A stretch of 64,000 nt of DNA from Streptomyces spiramyceticus (GCF_028807635.1 NZ_JARBAX010000001.1:2886001-2950000); one strand, 5' to 3'; positions 35,427 through 43,086 are shown, numbered from the stretch's first letter. A program made the numbers and translations. The notes: generated by a model from the sequence alone, not told the origin.

Positions 35427-36011
35427 CTACTTGTCGGCGGGCGGCGTGGTCTTCTTCGCCGCCGGCTTGCGCGCGGGCGCCTTCTTGGCCGGAGCGGCCT
35501 TGGACTCGGCGGCCTTGGGCTCCTCCGCCTTGGCCTCCGACTCCGCCTTGGGCTCGGTGTCGGGCTCGACGGCGACCGCGATCTCGGTGAGCTCCTCGGC
35601 GGCCTCGCCGCGCCACGCCTTCACGCTCTGCTCGCCGTGCTCGGCGACCTTCTCGTACGTCTCACGCGCCTTGACCGCGTACTCGGCGGCCACGCCCACG
35701 CTCCGCAGTGCCAGGTGCTGGGCCTGCTCGCCCATCTTCTTCAGGTCGGTGTCCAGGGTGCCGAGCACCTCGCTGACCTTCGCCTGGACGGTGGCCTGCG
35801 CCTCCTTGGCCTGGCTGGCCACCTTCTCCTGGACGGCCTTGGGGTCGGTGTTGCGCACGGCTTCGATACGGGCCGGAGCCTCGGCGCGCAGCTGCCCGAT
35901 CAGCGCGGGCACCTTCTTGGCCTGCTGGACGGCGAGGTCCGCGGTGCCGGCCGCGAAGTAGAGGGGAGTCGGGTCGGTGAGGGTCTTACGCAGGTCATCG
36001 GTGATGGCCAT
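35427..36011 (-). CDS. Heparin-binding haemagglutinin (HbhA)-like protein
   Basis: A 194-residue protein. Residues 1-150 are a long amphipathic coiled coil (LRKTLTDPTPLYFAAGTADLAVQQAKKVPALI ... EYAVKARETYEKVAEHG). The C-terminus is a Lys/Ala/Pro-rich tail (KKAPARKPAAKKTTPP) like that of mycobacterial HbhA, which binds sulfated glycans and DNA. There is no signal peptide. In saprophytic Streptomyces the tail may bind nucleic acid or cell-wall polymers; this is inferred. An XRE-family regulator lies immediately upstream, as in the mycobacterial hbhA region. The internal acidic stretch VEPDTEPKAESEAKAEEPKA precedes the basic tail. Confidence 0.82.
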   Translation of the reverse strand: MAITDDLRKTLTDPTPLYFAAGTADLAVQQAKKVPALIGQLRAEAPARIEAVRNTDPKAVQEKVASQAKEAQATVQAKVSEVLGTLDTDLKKMGEQAQHLALRSVGVAAEYAVKARETYEKVAEHGEQSVKAWRGEAAEELTEIAVAVEPDTEPKAESEAKAEEPKAAESKAAPAKKAPARKPAAKKTTPPADK

Positions 36012-36031
36012 GACTGTGGTCCTCCCGGATC

Positions 36032-36421
36032 TCAGTTCTCGTTCGAGGGTGAGGGGGCATCACTACCGGCGGGATCCGTTCCGTTTTCCTTCCGGAACGA
36101 GTCGTAGATCTGCAGCAGCACCTGCTTCTGCCGCTCGTTTATCGAGGGGTCGGCGAGGATGACCGCACGCGTCTCCAGCTCCTCGCGCTCCCGCTCGTCA
36201 AGGATCCCGGCCTGGACGTACAGCGTCTCGGCGGAGATCCGCAGCGCCTTCGCAAGCTGCTGCAGGATGTCCGCGCTCGGCTTGCGCAGGCCGCGCTCGA
36301 TCTGACTCAGGTACGGATTGGACACCCCGGCGGCTTCGGCGAGCTGCCGCAGCGACAGCTGCGCACTGCGCCGCTGCTCGCGCAGGTACTCGCCGAGGTT
36401 GCCGACGTTGAGTGATGCCAT
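36032..36421 (-). CDS. XRE-family helix-turn-helix regulator
   Basis: A 129-residue regulator. The HTH is in residues 9-62: LGEYLREQRRSAQLSLRQLAEAAGVSNPYLSQIERGLRKPSADILQQLAKAL, a canonical Cro/C1 fold. The C-terminal 65 residues are charged and helical (ILDEREREELETRAVILADPSINERQKQVLLQIYDSFR). The ATG at 36419-36421 lies 27 bases from a perfect 26-base palindrome, which is very likely its own operator. The HbhA-like gene follows after 20 bases in the same direction, so both would be autoregulated together. The same gene pair occurs in mycobacteria. Confidence 0.87.
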   Translation of the reverse strand: MASLNVGNLGEYLREQRRSAQLSLRQLAEAAGVSNPYLSQIERGLRKPSADILQQLAKALRISAETLYVQAGILDEREREELETRAVILADPSINERQKQVLLQIYDSFRKENGTDPAGSDAPSPSNEN

Positions 36422-36448
36422 ACCTCGATGGTGCGCCATCGGTGCTAA

Positions 36449-36474
36449 CTATTGCAAGCGAACGCTTGCAATAG
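36449..36474. promoter_or_regulatory. Perfect 26-base palindrome, probable XRE operator
   Basis: The arm CTATTGCAAGCG, then AA, then its exact reverse complement CGCTTGCAATAG. It lies 27 bases upstream of the regulator's ATG and is much richer in A/T than its surroundings. No T run follows, so it is not a terminator. Confidence 0.8.
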
Positions 36475-36478
36475 TGTC

Positions 36479-36590
36479 CTACGCCACCGGATCGGGCGTA
36501 GCTGAGGGGGTCGTCGTCCGGGTCGGCCCACATGTTGGGGTAGACGGGTGCCCGGCTCCATCGTGCGGTTTGGTCACTGATGCGTTCCAT
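36479..36590 (-). pseudogene. N-terminal fragment of a DUF664/DinB-like gene
   Basis: The minus-strand frame starts at ATG 36590 and reads MERISDQTARWSRAPVYPNM then WADPDDDP. This resembles the start of a DinB/DUF664-type actinobacterial protein. After about 28 residues it becomes LSYARSGGVGHYCK and runs through the palindrome into the XRE gene in the wrong frame. It therefore appears to be a truncated remnant lying just downstream of an intact DUF664 gene. The resemblance is from memory and not certain. Confidence 0.35.
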
Positions 36591-36630
36591 GTCCTTTTGT
36601 GAGGGCCCAAGCTCGCTAGTGCGTGGCCTC

Positions 36631-37134
36631 CTAGACGCCGGTCCGACCGTCGGCCAGCTCCCGCAGCATGTCGAGATGGCCGTTGTGCCGGGCCGTCTCC
36701 TCGATCAGGTGCAGGATGACCCAGCGCAGATTGACGTGCGTGCCGTTGCGCGACGGGGTCTTGGCCTTCGCATCGAGTTCGGTGGCGGCGACCAGCTCCC
36801 GGTAACGGGCGCTCTGCGCCTCGTACTCCGCCAGAAGTTCCGCCAGCGGGATGTCGACGGCGATCCGCATCTCGCGGTCGGGATCCTCGTCCGTCCACGG
36901 CCCCTGGTCCTCTTCCCCGAGGAACGCCACCTGGAACCAGTAGTACTCGACCCAGCGGAGGTGATTGATCAGCCCGCACAGGGTCATCAGCGGCGACCCC
37001 GGGAGCGGCGCCTTGCGCGCGTCTTCCGCCGATACGCCGTCGCACTTCGCGCGAGCGGTGTCCCTGACGTAGTCGAGGAAGGTGGTCAACGAGGCGCGCT
37101 CGTCGAACGTCGTTGGCATGTCAGTTCGTGTCAT
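36631..37134 (-). CDS. DinB/DUF664 family protein (mycothiol-transferase-like fold)
   Basis: A 167-residue four-helix-bundle protein. The three metal-binding histidines expected for the DinB superfamily are visible: GLINHLRWVEYYWF (about residue 57), and the paired HLIEETARHNGHLDML near the C-terminus. The start is MTRTDMPTTFDERASLTTFLDYVRDTARAKCDG. Members of this superfamily include mycothiol-dependent isomerases and S-transferases, and Streptomyces makes mycothiol (mshA at 29645). The substrate is unknown. A truncated relative lies directly downstream. Confidence 0.8.
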   Translation of the reverse strand: MTRTDMPTTFDERASLTTFLDYVRDTARAKCDGVSAEDARKAPLPGSPLMTLCGLINHLRWVEYYWFQVAFLGEEDQGPWTDEDPDREMRIAVDIPLAELLAEYEAQSARYRELVAATELDAKAKTPSRNGTHVNLRWVILHLIEETARHNGHLDMLRELADGRTGV

Positions 37135-37246
37135 TGGGCTGAATAATCATCGGCCCTTGGTCCCCTGTCGAGCCATTAAGGGACCAAGCCCCGGGCGAGC
37201 GAGGCCGGATGGGCCACCGGCCCGACCCCGCACCCGACGGATGACC

Positions 37247-39286
37247 TCACCCCACCATCTCCACCGGCAGCGGCAGCCGGTGCAGGACGACCAGCCGGCT
37301 GACCGCCCGCGTCAGCACCACGTACAGCCGGTGCAACCCCCGCCCCTCGGCCCCCACAATCGCAGCCGGCTCCACCACCACGACATGGTCGTACTCCAGC
37401 CCCTTGACCATCGCCGCAGCCACCACGGACACCCGAGCCTCCTCAGCCAGCCCCGCCACCCCCAACGCCTCTCGCAAAGCCCCTACCTCCCCCGCATCCG
37501 CGATCACTCCCACCGACCCCTCCCTCCCCAGCGCCACCCGCACCGCATCCACCGTCGCCGCCACCACATCCGGCACCTCACGTATCGTCAGCTCCCCTCC
37601 CCCGCGCAGTGACCGCCCGAGCGGTACGTCGACATCCAGCGCCCCGAGCAGCCGGTTCGCCAACGCCACAATCGCCTGCGGTACGCGAAAGCCCGCCGTC
37701 AGCGGGACGACCACGGCCGTGTCCTTGCCCAGGTGCGCAAGGAGTTCCGGCCACGTACGGGCCGCCCACGGCGTCGTACCCTGCGCAAGATCGCCCAGCA
37801 CCGTCACCGAGCCGAAGTCGACGCGGCGGGCGATCGCCCGGCACTGCATCGGGGAGAGGTCCTGCGCCTCGTCGATGACGATGTGGCCGTAGCTCTCCGG
37901 GCGTTCGATCAGGCCCGCGACCTCGTCGATCAACACCAGGTCCGCGGCCGACCACTTGGCGCTCTTCCAGGAGCGCGGCGGCGCGGCCCACCGGATCGCC
38001 CGCCGCTCAGCGGCCGTAAGAAGCGGGTCGCAGGGGTCCGCGAGCACCCCCGCCACCACCTCCTCCGCCCGCACCTTCGGCCACACGGAGTCCACGAACG
38101 CCCCGATCGCCCGAGCCCGTCCCATCCTCCTCAGCCACTCGTTCCCCGGCGGCCCCGCCCGGCGCTCGGCCTGCAGCTGAAGGGCGCGGACGGCACGCGT
38201 CCGGACGCGTTCGCGGCCGACGGCGTACGGCGGCGCCTCCGCCCGTACCTCCGCGACGATCCGCTCCAGTTCGCCGAGCGGAATCCTCCAGCGGTACGAG
38301 CCGTCCGGTACGGCGACGGATTCGACGGGCGCCGACACCCGCCCGTAGAGCGCGCGGCGCAGCACCGCCGCCATCCGGGCATCGTGCTTGACGACGGCTG
38401 CCGCCGGCTCGTCCTCCGCGCGTATCGGATGGCGGGCCAGCTCGTCGTCGACGGTCGACTGCCGGATGCCCGTCTCGCCAAGAGCCGGAAGCACCTCGGA
38501 GATGTACGAGAGGAAGGCCCGGTTGGGCCCGAGGATGAGCAGACCGCTGCGCTGCAGGCGCTGCGGATACGTATAGAGCAGGTACGCGGCGCGGTGCAGC
38601 CCGACGGCGGTCTTCCCGGTGCCGGGTGCGCCCTGTACGCAGACCGACGCGGCGAGCTCGGAGCGTACGAGATCGTCCTGTTCGGGCTGGATCGTGGCGG
38701 CGATGTCGCGCATCGGGCCGACGCGGGGCCGTTCGATCTCCCCGGCGAGGATGCCACCCGGTGCGCCACCGGGGCCTCCATCCGGTGCGCCACCGGGGCC
38801 GACGCCGGGGCCGCCACCAGGAGCGCCCCCCATCAGCCACTCGTCCTCCAGCCCCGTCAGATCCTCCGACGCCCCCTTGCTCCACGGCGCCCAGCCGAAC
38901 CGGCGTCGCACCACGACCCCCTGCGGGTCGCGCGCGCTCGCCCGGTAGAAGGTGCGGGACACAGGCGCGCGCCAGTCGATCACCAGCGGCGGATCGGCCG
39001 GGTGCTCGGCGATGCGGCGGCGGCCGATGTGGTGGCTCTGCCCGTCGGCCAGGTCGATGCGCCCGAAGAAGAGCGGGCTCTCGGGCTCCTCCCGCAACTC
39101 CTTGGCGTAGCTGCGCAGATGGAAGCCGAGAACTTCGGCGTCGGCGCCGGAGGCGGAGACGTCCTCGCCGGTGACGACCTGTTCACCGGTGCCCTCGGTC
39201 ATCCGGGTCAGGGCAGCGCGGCAGGCGTCGTGGAAGGTCCGTTCCTGGCTGAGTGCATGGCTGAGTGCATGGTCGGGTGACGTCAT
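37247..39286 (-). CDS. HelD/HelR-type superfamily 1 helicase (RNA polymerase-recycling)
   Basis: A 679-residue protein. The N-terminal part has the HelD-typical VIDWRAPVSRTFYRASARDPQGVVVRRRF. Walker A is QGAPGTGKTAVGLHRAAYLLY, Walker B is HIVIDEAQDLSPMQ, and the SF1 motifs GLEYDHVVVVEP and LYVVLTRAVSRLVVLH follow. HelD releases stalled RNA polymerase from DNA and RNA. Streptomyces HelR also displaces rifamycin, giving tolerance. Unusually, about 30 residues after EDEWLMGG are Gly/Pro repeats (GGAPGGGPGVGPGG), encoded by a small DNA repeat at about 38750-38835. A TetR gene lies upstream on the same strand, 42 bases away. Confidence 0.85.
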   Translation of the reverse strand: MTSPDHALSHALSQERTFHDACRAALTRMTEGTGEQVVTGEDVSASGADAEVLGFHLRSYAKELREEPESPLFFGRIDLADGQSHHIGRRRIAEHPADPPLVIDWRAPVSRTFYRASARDPQGVVVRRRFGWAPWSKGASEDLTGLEDEWLMGGAPGGGPGVGPGGAPDGGPGGAPGGILAGEIERPRVGPMRDIAATIQPEQDDLVRSELAASVCVQGAPGTGKTAVGLHRAAYLLYTYPQRLQRSGLLILGPNRAFLSYISEVLPALGETGIRQSTVDDELARHPIRAEDEPAAAVVKHDARMAAVLRRALYGRVSAPVESVAVPDGSYRWRIPLGELERIVAEVRAEAPPYAVGRERVRTRAVRALQLQAERRAGPPGNEWLRRMGRARAIGAFVDSVWPKVRAEEVVAGVLADPCDPLLTAAERRAIRWAAPPRSWKSAKWSAADLVLIDEVAGLIERPESYGHIVIDEAQDLSPMQCRAIARRVDFGSVTVLGDLAQGTTPWAARTWPELLAHLGKDTAVVVPLTAGFRVPQAIVALANRLLGALDVDVPLGRSLRGGGELTIREVPDVVAATVDAVRVALGREGSVGVIADAGEVGALREALGVAGLAEEARVSVVAAAMVKGLEYDHVVVVEPAAIVGAEGRGLHRLYVVLTRAVSRLVVLHRLPLPVEMVG

Positions 39287-39300
39287 GCACCAAGAATAAC

Positions 39301-39313
39301 GTTACCTAGTAAC
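39301..39313. promoter_or_regulatory. Palindrome in the tetR-helD gap
   Basis: GTTAC-CTA-GTAAC lies 15 bases upstream of the helD ATG in an unusually A/T-rich 42-base gap. It could be a TetR operator or part of a helD promoter. The arms are short, so it may be chance. Confidence 0.4.
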
Positions 39314-39328
39314 AAAATAGAGCGAGCA

Positions 39329-39943
39329 CTAAAATTGGCCCCCGAGCCCCTCCCGCAACTGCCCGAACGCCCGGTCCGCCGCCTCCACCGCCCCCGGCAG
39401 CAACACCTCCGCGCTCTCCCCCGCCTCGATCCGCCGCCAGTTCTCCTCGGCGAGGATCCGCTGTACGGCGACGATCTGACCGGCGGCGAGCCGCGAAGCG
39501 AGTACGTCGGGCCCGTCCAGGGCGGCGGCCAGCGCCTCCTCGGAACGGTTCAGGTAGGCGAAGAGCCTCGCGACGAGGCTCGGAGTCCCGTACAGCAGCC
39601 GGTGAAAGGCGAGCACCTCGGCGGCATCGCTCAGTCCGGTCACCGGATCGCGCGCTTCGAGCCGGGCCACGAAGTGCCGGTGCAGGGCGTCCAGCGGCGA
39701 AAGCCCCTCCGCCCGTCCGGCGAGCACGACCCGGGCCGGCTCGTCCTCGTGGTCGGCGAACCGGTGCAGCGCGAGGTCCTCCTTGGAGGGGAAGTAGCGG
39801 AAGAGGGTCGGCTTGGAGATGTCGGCCGCGGCGGCCACCTCCGCCACGGAGACGTTGTCGAAGCCCTTCTCCAGGAAGAGGGCGATCGCGACGTCGGAGA
39901 TCACCCGGTACATCTGCTGCTTCTTACGCTCCCGCAAACCCAT
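39329..39943 (-). CDS. TetR-family transcriptional regulator
   Basis: A 204-residue regulator. The HTH is in residues 9-55: MYRVISDVAIALFLEKGFDNVSVAEVAAAADISKPTLFRYFPSKEDL, the pattern of AcrR/TetR repressors. The C-terminal domain (LDALHRHFVARLEARDPVTG ... FAYLNRSEEALAAAL) resembles TetR_C_31-type ligand domains. It is divergent from a quinone oxidoreductase across a 24-base palindrome and precedes helD on the same strand. Either neighbour could be its target. The ligand is unknown. Confidence 0.85.
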   Translation of the reverse strand: MGLRERKKQQMYRVISDVAIALFLEKGFDNVSVAEVAAAADISKPTLFRYFPSKEDLALHRFADHEDEPARVVLAGRAEGLSPLDALHRHFVARLEARDPVTGLSDAAEVLAFHRLLYGTPSLVARLFAYLNRSEEALAAALDGPDVLASRLAAGQIVAVQRILAEENWRRIEAGESAEVLLPGAVEAADRAFGQLREGLGGQF

Positions 39944-39962
39944 GACCAGGAGCGTACGCGCT

Positions 39963-39986
39963 TGACCTCAATCGGACTTGAGGTCA
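39963..39986. promoter_or_regulatory. SoxR-like (MerR-type) palindrome and promoter
   Basis: TGACCTCAA-TCGGAC-TTGAGGTCA is a perfect inverted repeat. Its core CCTCAA-N6-TTGAGG matches the SoxR box. It lies between a possible -35 (TTGACC, 39962-39967) and -10 (CAGACT, 39987-39992) separated by 19 bases, the overlong spacer typical of SoxR/MerR promoters. It could instead be the operator of the divergent TetR. Confidence 0.65.
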
Positions 39987-40052
39987 CAGACTCGTGCGCA
40001 GCACACGGGCACACAGGCACACAGGCACACCGAGTGAGTGGGGAGAGACGTC

Positions 40053-41042
40053 ATGCGCGCAATTCAGGTGACGGAATTCGGCGGTCCGGAGGTCCTGGTG
40101 GCGACCGAGCTGCCGGACCCGGTGGCCGGGCCGGGCGAGGTCGTCGTAGGGGTCGCGGTGGCCGACACCCTCTACGTCGAGACGCAGATCCGCAGCGGCT
40201 GGGGCGAGTACTTCGACGTCACCCCGCCCTACGTGCCGGGCGGCGGCGCCGCCGGCACCGTGCTGGCAGTCGGCGAGGGCGTGGACCCGGCGTGGGTCGG
40301 GCGCCGGGTCGTGGCGGGCCCTGGTGTCAGCGGGACGTACGCCGAGCAGGTCGTCGCCCCCGTCGACCGGCTGACGCCGGTACCGGACGGCCTCGGCCTG
40401 CGCGAGGCCGCCGCACTCGCCCACGACGGTGTCACCGGCACCGGCATCCTCGACGCGATACGCATCCGGGCGGGCGAGCGGGTCCTGATCCTGGGCGCGT
40501 CGGGCGGCATGGGCACGCTGCTGGTGCAGATGGCGCACGCGGCCGGGGCGCATGTCGTGGGGGCGGCGCGGGGCAAGCAGAAGCTGGATCTCGTACGGGA
40601 GCTGGGAGCCGACGCGGTCGTGGACTACTCCGAGCCGGGCTGGACGGAGCGGGCCCGCGAGGCCCTGGGTGGCGTCGGCGCGGACGTCCTCCTTGACGGC
40701 GTGGGCGGTGAACTCGGCCTCGCTGCCTTCGCGTTGACGGCCGACGGCGGCCGCGTATCGGCGCACGGCGCACCGAGCGGCGGCTTCGCGGCGATCGACG
40801 CGGGCGAGGCGGAGCGCCGCGGCATCACGCTGCGGGGCATCGCGGAGGTCCAGTTCGCGGCGGAGACGATCACGCGACTGTCGGGGAGGGCGCTGGCAGA
40901 GGCGGCCGCGGGACGGCTTCGCCCGGTGATCGCCGCGACGTTCCCGCTGGAGGGGGCGGCGGATGCGCACAGGGCGATCGAGGCACGGTCGGTGGCGGGC
41001 AAGGCACTGCTCACGGTCGGCGAGGGCACCTTGCGCAGGTAG
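40053..41042 (+). CDS. NADPH:quinone oxidoreductase, zinc-independent MDR family
   Basis: A 329-residue enzyme. The N-terminal substrate domain is MRAIQVTEFGGPEVLVATELPDP, and the cofactor loop is VLILGASGGMGTLLVQMAHAAGA (about residues 150-172). VVGAARGKQKLDLVRELGADAVVDY is typical of QOR-type reductases. No zinc ligands are present. NADPH-dependent reduction of quinones fits the SoxR-type promoter upstream, since SoxR responds to redox-cycling compounds, and the SoxR regulon in S. coelicolor includes an oxidoreductase of this general kind. GGGGAGAGACG precedes the ATG. A large tandem repeat follows the stop, between it and the convergent cupin gene. Confidence 0.85.
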   Translation: MRAIQVTEFGGPEVLVATELPDPVAGPGEVVVGVAVADTLYVETQIRSGWGEYFDVTPPYVPGGGAAGTVLAVGEGVDPAWVGRRVVAGPGVSGTYAEQVVAPVDRLTPVPDGLGLREAAALAHDGVTGTGILDAIRIRAGERVLILGASGGMGTLLVQMAHAAGAHVVGAARGKQKLDLVRELGADAVVDYSEPGWTERAREALGGVGADVLLDGVGGELGLAAFALTADGGRVSAHGAPSGGFAAIDAGEAERRGITLRGIAEVQFAAETITRLSGRALAEAAAGRLRPVIAATFPLEGAADAHRAIEARSVAGKALLTVGEGTLRR

Positions 41043-41092
41043 GGCGAGGGGCCACCGTGGCGCGAGGGGTCCCAGTGGCGCGGGGCGCCCAA

Positions 41093-41250
41093 GCCACGCA
41101 AGGACCCAGCCACGCAAGGACCCAGCCACGCAAGGACCCAGCCACGCAACGGCCCAAGCCACGCAACGGCCCAAGCCGCGCAGCGGCCCAAGTAACGCAA
41201 CGCGCCCCAGCAGCGCGCCCGAGCAGCGCGCCCGAGCAGCGCGCCGCACC
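41093..41250. repeat. Compound tandem repeat (16-, 17- and 13-bp units)
   Basis: There are three exact 16-base copies of GCCACGCAAGGACCCA (from 41093) and two exact 17-base copies of GCCACGCAACGGCCCAA (41141-41174), then a variant copy. Degenerate copies lead into three GCAGCGCGCCCGA-type 13-base units (41210-41248). The array fills the space between two convergent genes and stops three bases before the cupin stop codon. It encodes nothing convincing. Confidence 0.8.
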
Positions 41251-41252
41251 AT

Positions 41253-41792
41253 TCAGCCGTCGTGCCGCAGCGGCGTGATCTGTTCGATGTCGTAGCGCAC
41301 GCGCAGAGCGGCGATCGCCGCCTGGTCGACGCCCGACCCACCGGCACTGTTCAGGATGTCGAGCAGTTCCTCGAAGTACTTCTCGTGGTCCGGGGGCGGC
41401 GACGCCTGGAAGAACATCCGGGCAGGGTCCGACGTCGGGTTGGCGAAGGCGTGCGGACAGCCCGGCGGGACGAGGATGACCGTGCCCGCCGTGGCCCGTA
41501 CGTACCGGCGCCCGGACGCCGACTCCCACTCCCGCCAGTTGTCGGGCGTCCGCACGCGCGGCTCGAAGGCGAGCACGTCGAGCTCGCCTTCGAGTACGTA
41601 GAACAACTCCTCGCTGCGGGCGTGCGCGTGCGCCCCGACATCGAAGCCCGGCGGAACGACCACCTCGAAACTGGACGCGCCGCGCGCGTGATCCCCGGTC
41701 ACCTTGAACGTCACCCGCTGCGCCGCAGCGGCCAGAGTGCGCCCCTCGCCCGGCGGCACGACCAGGCCCTCCGGAGGGCTGACGAGAGTCAC
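41253..41792 (-). CDS. Cupin monooxygenase-like protein of the rppA operon (MomA-type)
   Basis: A 179-residue single-domain cupin. Motif 1 is PPGFDVGAHAHARSEELFYVLEGELDVLA, with two His and a Glu as metal ligands (about residues 50-70). Motif 2 is near AGTVILVPPGCPHAFANPTSDPA. In S. coelicolor and S. griseus a cupin of this kind sits with rppA and a P450, where MomA oxidises tetrahydroxynaphthalene towards flaviolin. The GTG at 41790-41792 overlaps the P450 stop (GTGA), so translation is coupled. Assignment to MomA rests on context plus the cupin motifs. Its 3' end abuts the tandem repeat. Confidence 0.75.
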   Translation of the reverse strand: MTLVSPPEGLVVPPGEGRTLAAAAQRVTFKVTGDHARGASSFEVVVPPGFDVGAHAHARSEELFYVLEGELDVLAFEPRVRTPDNWREWESASGRRYVRATAGTVILVPPGCPHAFANPTSDPARMFFQASPPPDHEKYFEELLDILNSAGGSGVDQAAIAALRVRYDIEQITPLRHDG

Positions 41793-43012
41793 CAGGCGAC
41801 CGGCAGGGCACGCGGGCCCCGGATGAGCGGACGCGGGGTCCAGGTGATCTCCTCGGCGGGTACGGCCAGCCGCAGATCCGGGAACCGTCGCAGCAGGGTG
41901 GAAAGCATGACCTCGGACTCCATCCGGGCGAGCATCGCGGCCAGACAGTGGTGCTGCCCGTGGCCGAAGGACACATGGGCGTTGTCGGTCCGGTCGAAGT
42001 CGATCCGGTCCGGGTCCTCGAACGCCGCAGGGTCGCGGTTCGCGGTGAGGTACGAGGCGTAGACGATGTCGCCGGCCGGGATGACGACCTCCCCCACCGC
42101 CACGTCCTCGGTCGCGATCCGGCCGATGCCCACTCCCCTGCGGTGCGGGATGTACCGCAGCAACTCCTCGACAGCGGCGGGCAGTACGGCCGGATCGCTC
42201 CGCAGCCGGTCCCACAGTCCGGGGCGGGTGAGCAGCAGATACACCATGTTGGCGCTGTTGTTGGTGACGGCGTGCAGCCCGCTGATCTGAATGGTGACGG
42301 CGAGTGCGACGGCCTCCCCCTCGCTCAGGTGCCCCTGCGCGAGCTCGGCCGCCAACAGGGCGGCGACGTCGTCCCCGCGTTCACCGGCGCGGCTCTGCAG
42401 AAGAGTCCCGAAGTACGCCTGGATCTCCTGCTGCGCCCGTTCGCTGTCCTCCCGGCTGTGGGCCGCCGACAGGATGAGCTCGGTGCACCGCGCGAGCGCG
42501 GGGCGGTCCGGCTCGGGCACCCCCATCAGTTCGCTCGTCACGGCCATCGGCAGCGGCCTGTGCAGATGGGCGACGAGGTCCAGGGGAGGTCCGTGGTCGG
42601 CCATGGTGTCCGCCAGTTCGTCGGCGATCCTGCGGGCCCGGACCCGCAGGCTGTCCACGCGACGGGAGGTGAAGGCCTTCGCCACGGTCCGGCGCAGCCG
42701 GGTGTGCTCGGGCGGGTCGGCGTACCCGACGGCTTCGTTGGCCGCGACCTGGTGCGGCGACATGCGGGTGACGTCCTTCCCGGCGACTTCGGTCCGGCTG
42801 AACCGGGGGTCGGAGGTGACGAGCCGGACGTCTTCGTAGCGGGTCACCAGCCAGGCGTGGCCGGTGCCGTACGGCAGCCGGATGCGGGAGACGGGCTCCT
42901 CGCGCAGCTGACGGGCGAGGAAGGGGTCGAATTCCATCTCCGGTACGTCTTCCAGGTCCCAGAGGTGGACCGGGGGAGGTGTGGTGACGGTGGGGGGAAG
43001 CAACTCGGTCAT
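41789..43012 (-). CDS. Cytochrome P450 of the CYP158A type (flaviolin dimerisation)
   Basis: A 407-residue P450. The haem loop is FGHGQHHC, with Cys at about 356, and ExxR is E283-LL-R286. The I-helix reads QISGLHAVTNNSANM. The usual acid-Thr pair is replaced by His-Ala (Ala about 248), matching the known lack of the conserved Thr in CYP158A2, which couples flaviolin molecules into dimers and trimers. ATG 43012 is used because AGGA lies six bases upstream. GTG 43030, inside a 14-base tandem repeat, would add six residues. The upstream gene is rppA. The P450 stop overlaps the cupin start. Confidence 0.87.
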   Translation of the reverse strand: MTELLPPTVTTPPPVHLWDLEDVPEMEFDPFLARQLREEPVSRIRLPYGTGHAWLVTRYEDVRLVTSDPRFSRTEVAGKDVTRMSPHQVAANEAVGYADPPEHTRLRRTVAKAFTSRRVDSLRVRARRIADELADTMADHGPPLDLVAHLHRPLPMAVTSELMGVPEPDRPALARCTELILSAAHSREDSERAQQEIQAYFGTLLQSRAGERGDDVAALLAAELAQGHLSEGEAVALAVTIQISGLHAVTNNSANMVYLLLTRPGLWDRLRSDPAVLPAAVEELLRYIPHRRGVGIGRIATEDVAVGEVVIPAGDIVYASYLTANRDPAAFEDPDRIDFDRTDNAHVSFGHGQHHCLAAMLARMESEVMLSTLLRRFPDLRLAVPAEEITWTPRPLIRGPRALPVAW

Positions 43013-43016
43013 CTCC

Positions 43017-43086
43017 GGTCCTGTGTTCACGGTCCTGTGTTCACGGTCCTGTGTTCACGGTCCTGTGTTCACAGTGCTGTGTTCAC
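43017..43086. repeat. 14-bp tandem repeat (4 exact + 1 degenerate) at the rppA/P450 junction
   Basis: Exact copies of GGTCCTGTGTTCAC start at 43017, 43031, 43045 and 43059. A two-mismatch copy is at 43073. On the coding strand each unit is GTGAACACAGGACC, carrying both a GTG and an AGGA ribosome-binding core. The rppA stop lies in the third copy and the P450 start just beyond the first. Confidence 0.92.

Noticed and set aside
39287..39330. Rifamycin-associated element before helD
   Set aside because: The short gap has only GTTAC-CTA-GTAAC. No palindrome of the type reported for rifamycin-responsive genes was visible.
41093..41250. CRISPR-like array
   Set aside because: Units are 13-17 bases with no unique spacers of normal length, and no cas genes are present.
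43017..43086. CRISPR-like array or iteron origin
   Set aside because: The copies are contiguous with no spacers, and no replication protein lies nearby.
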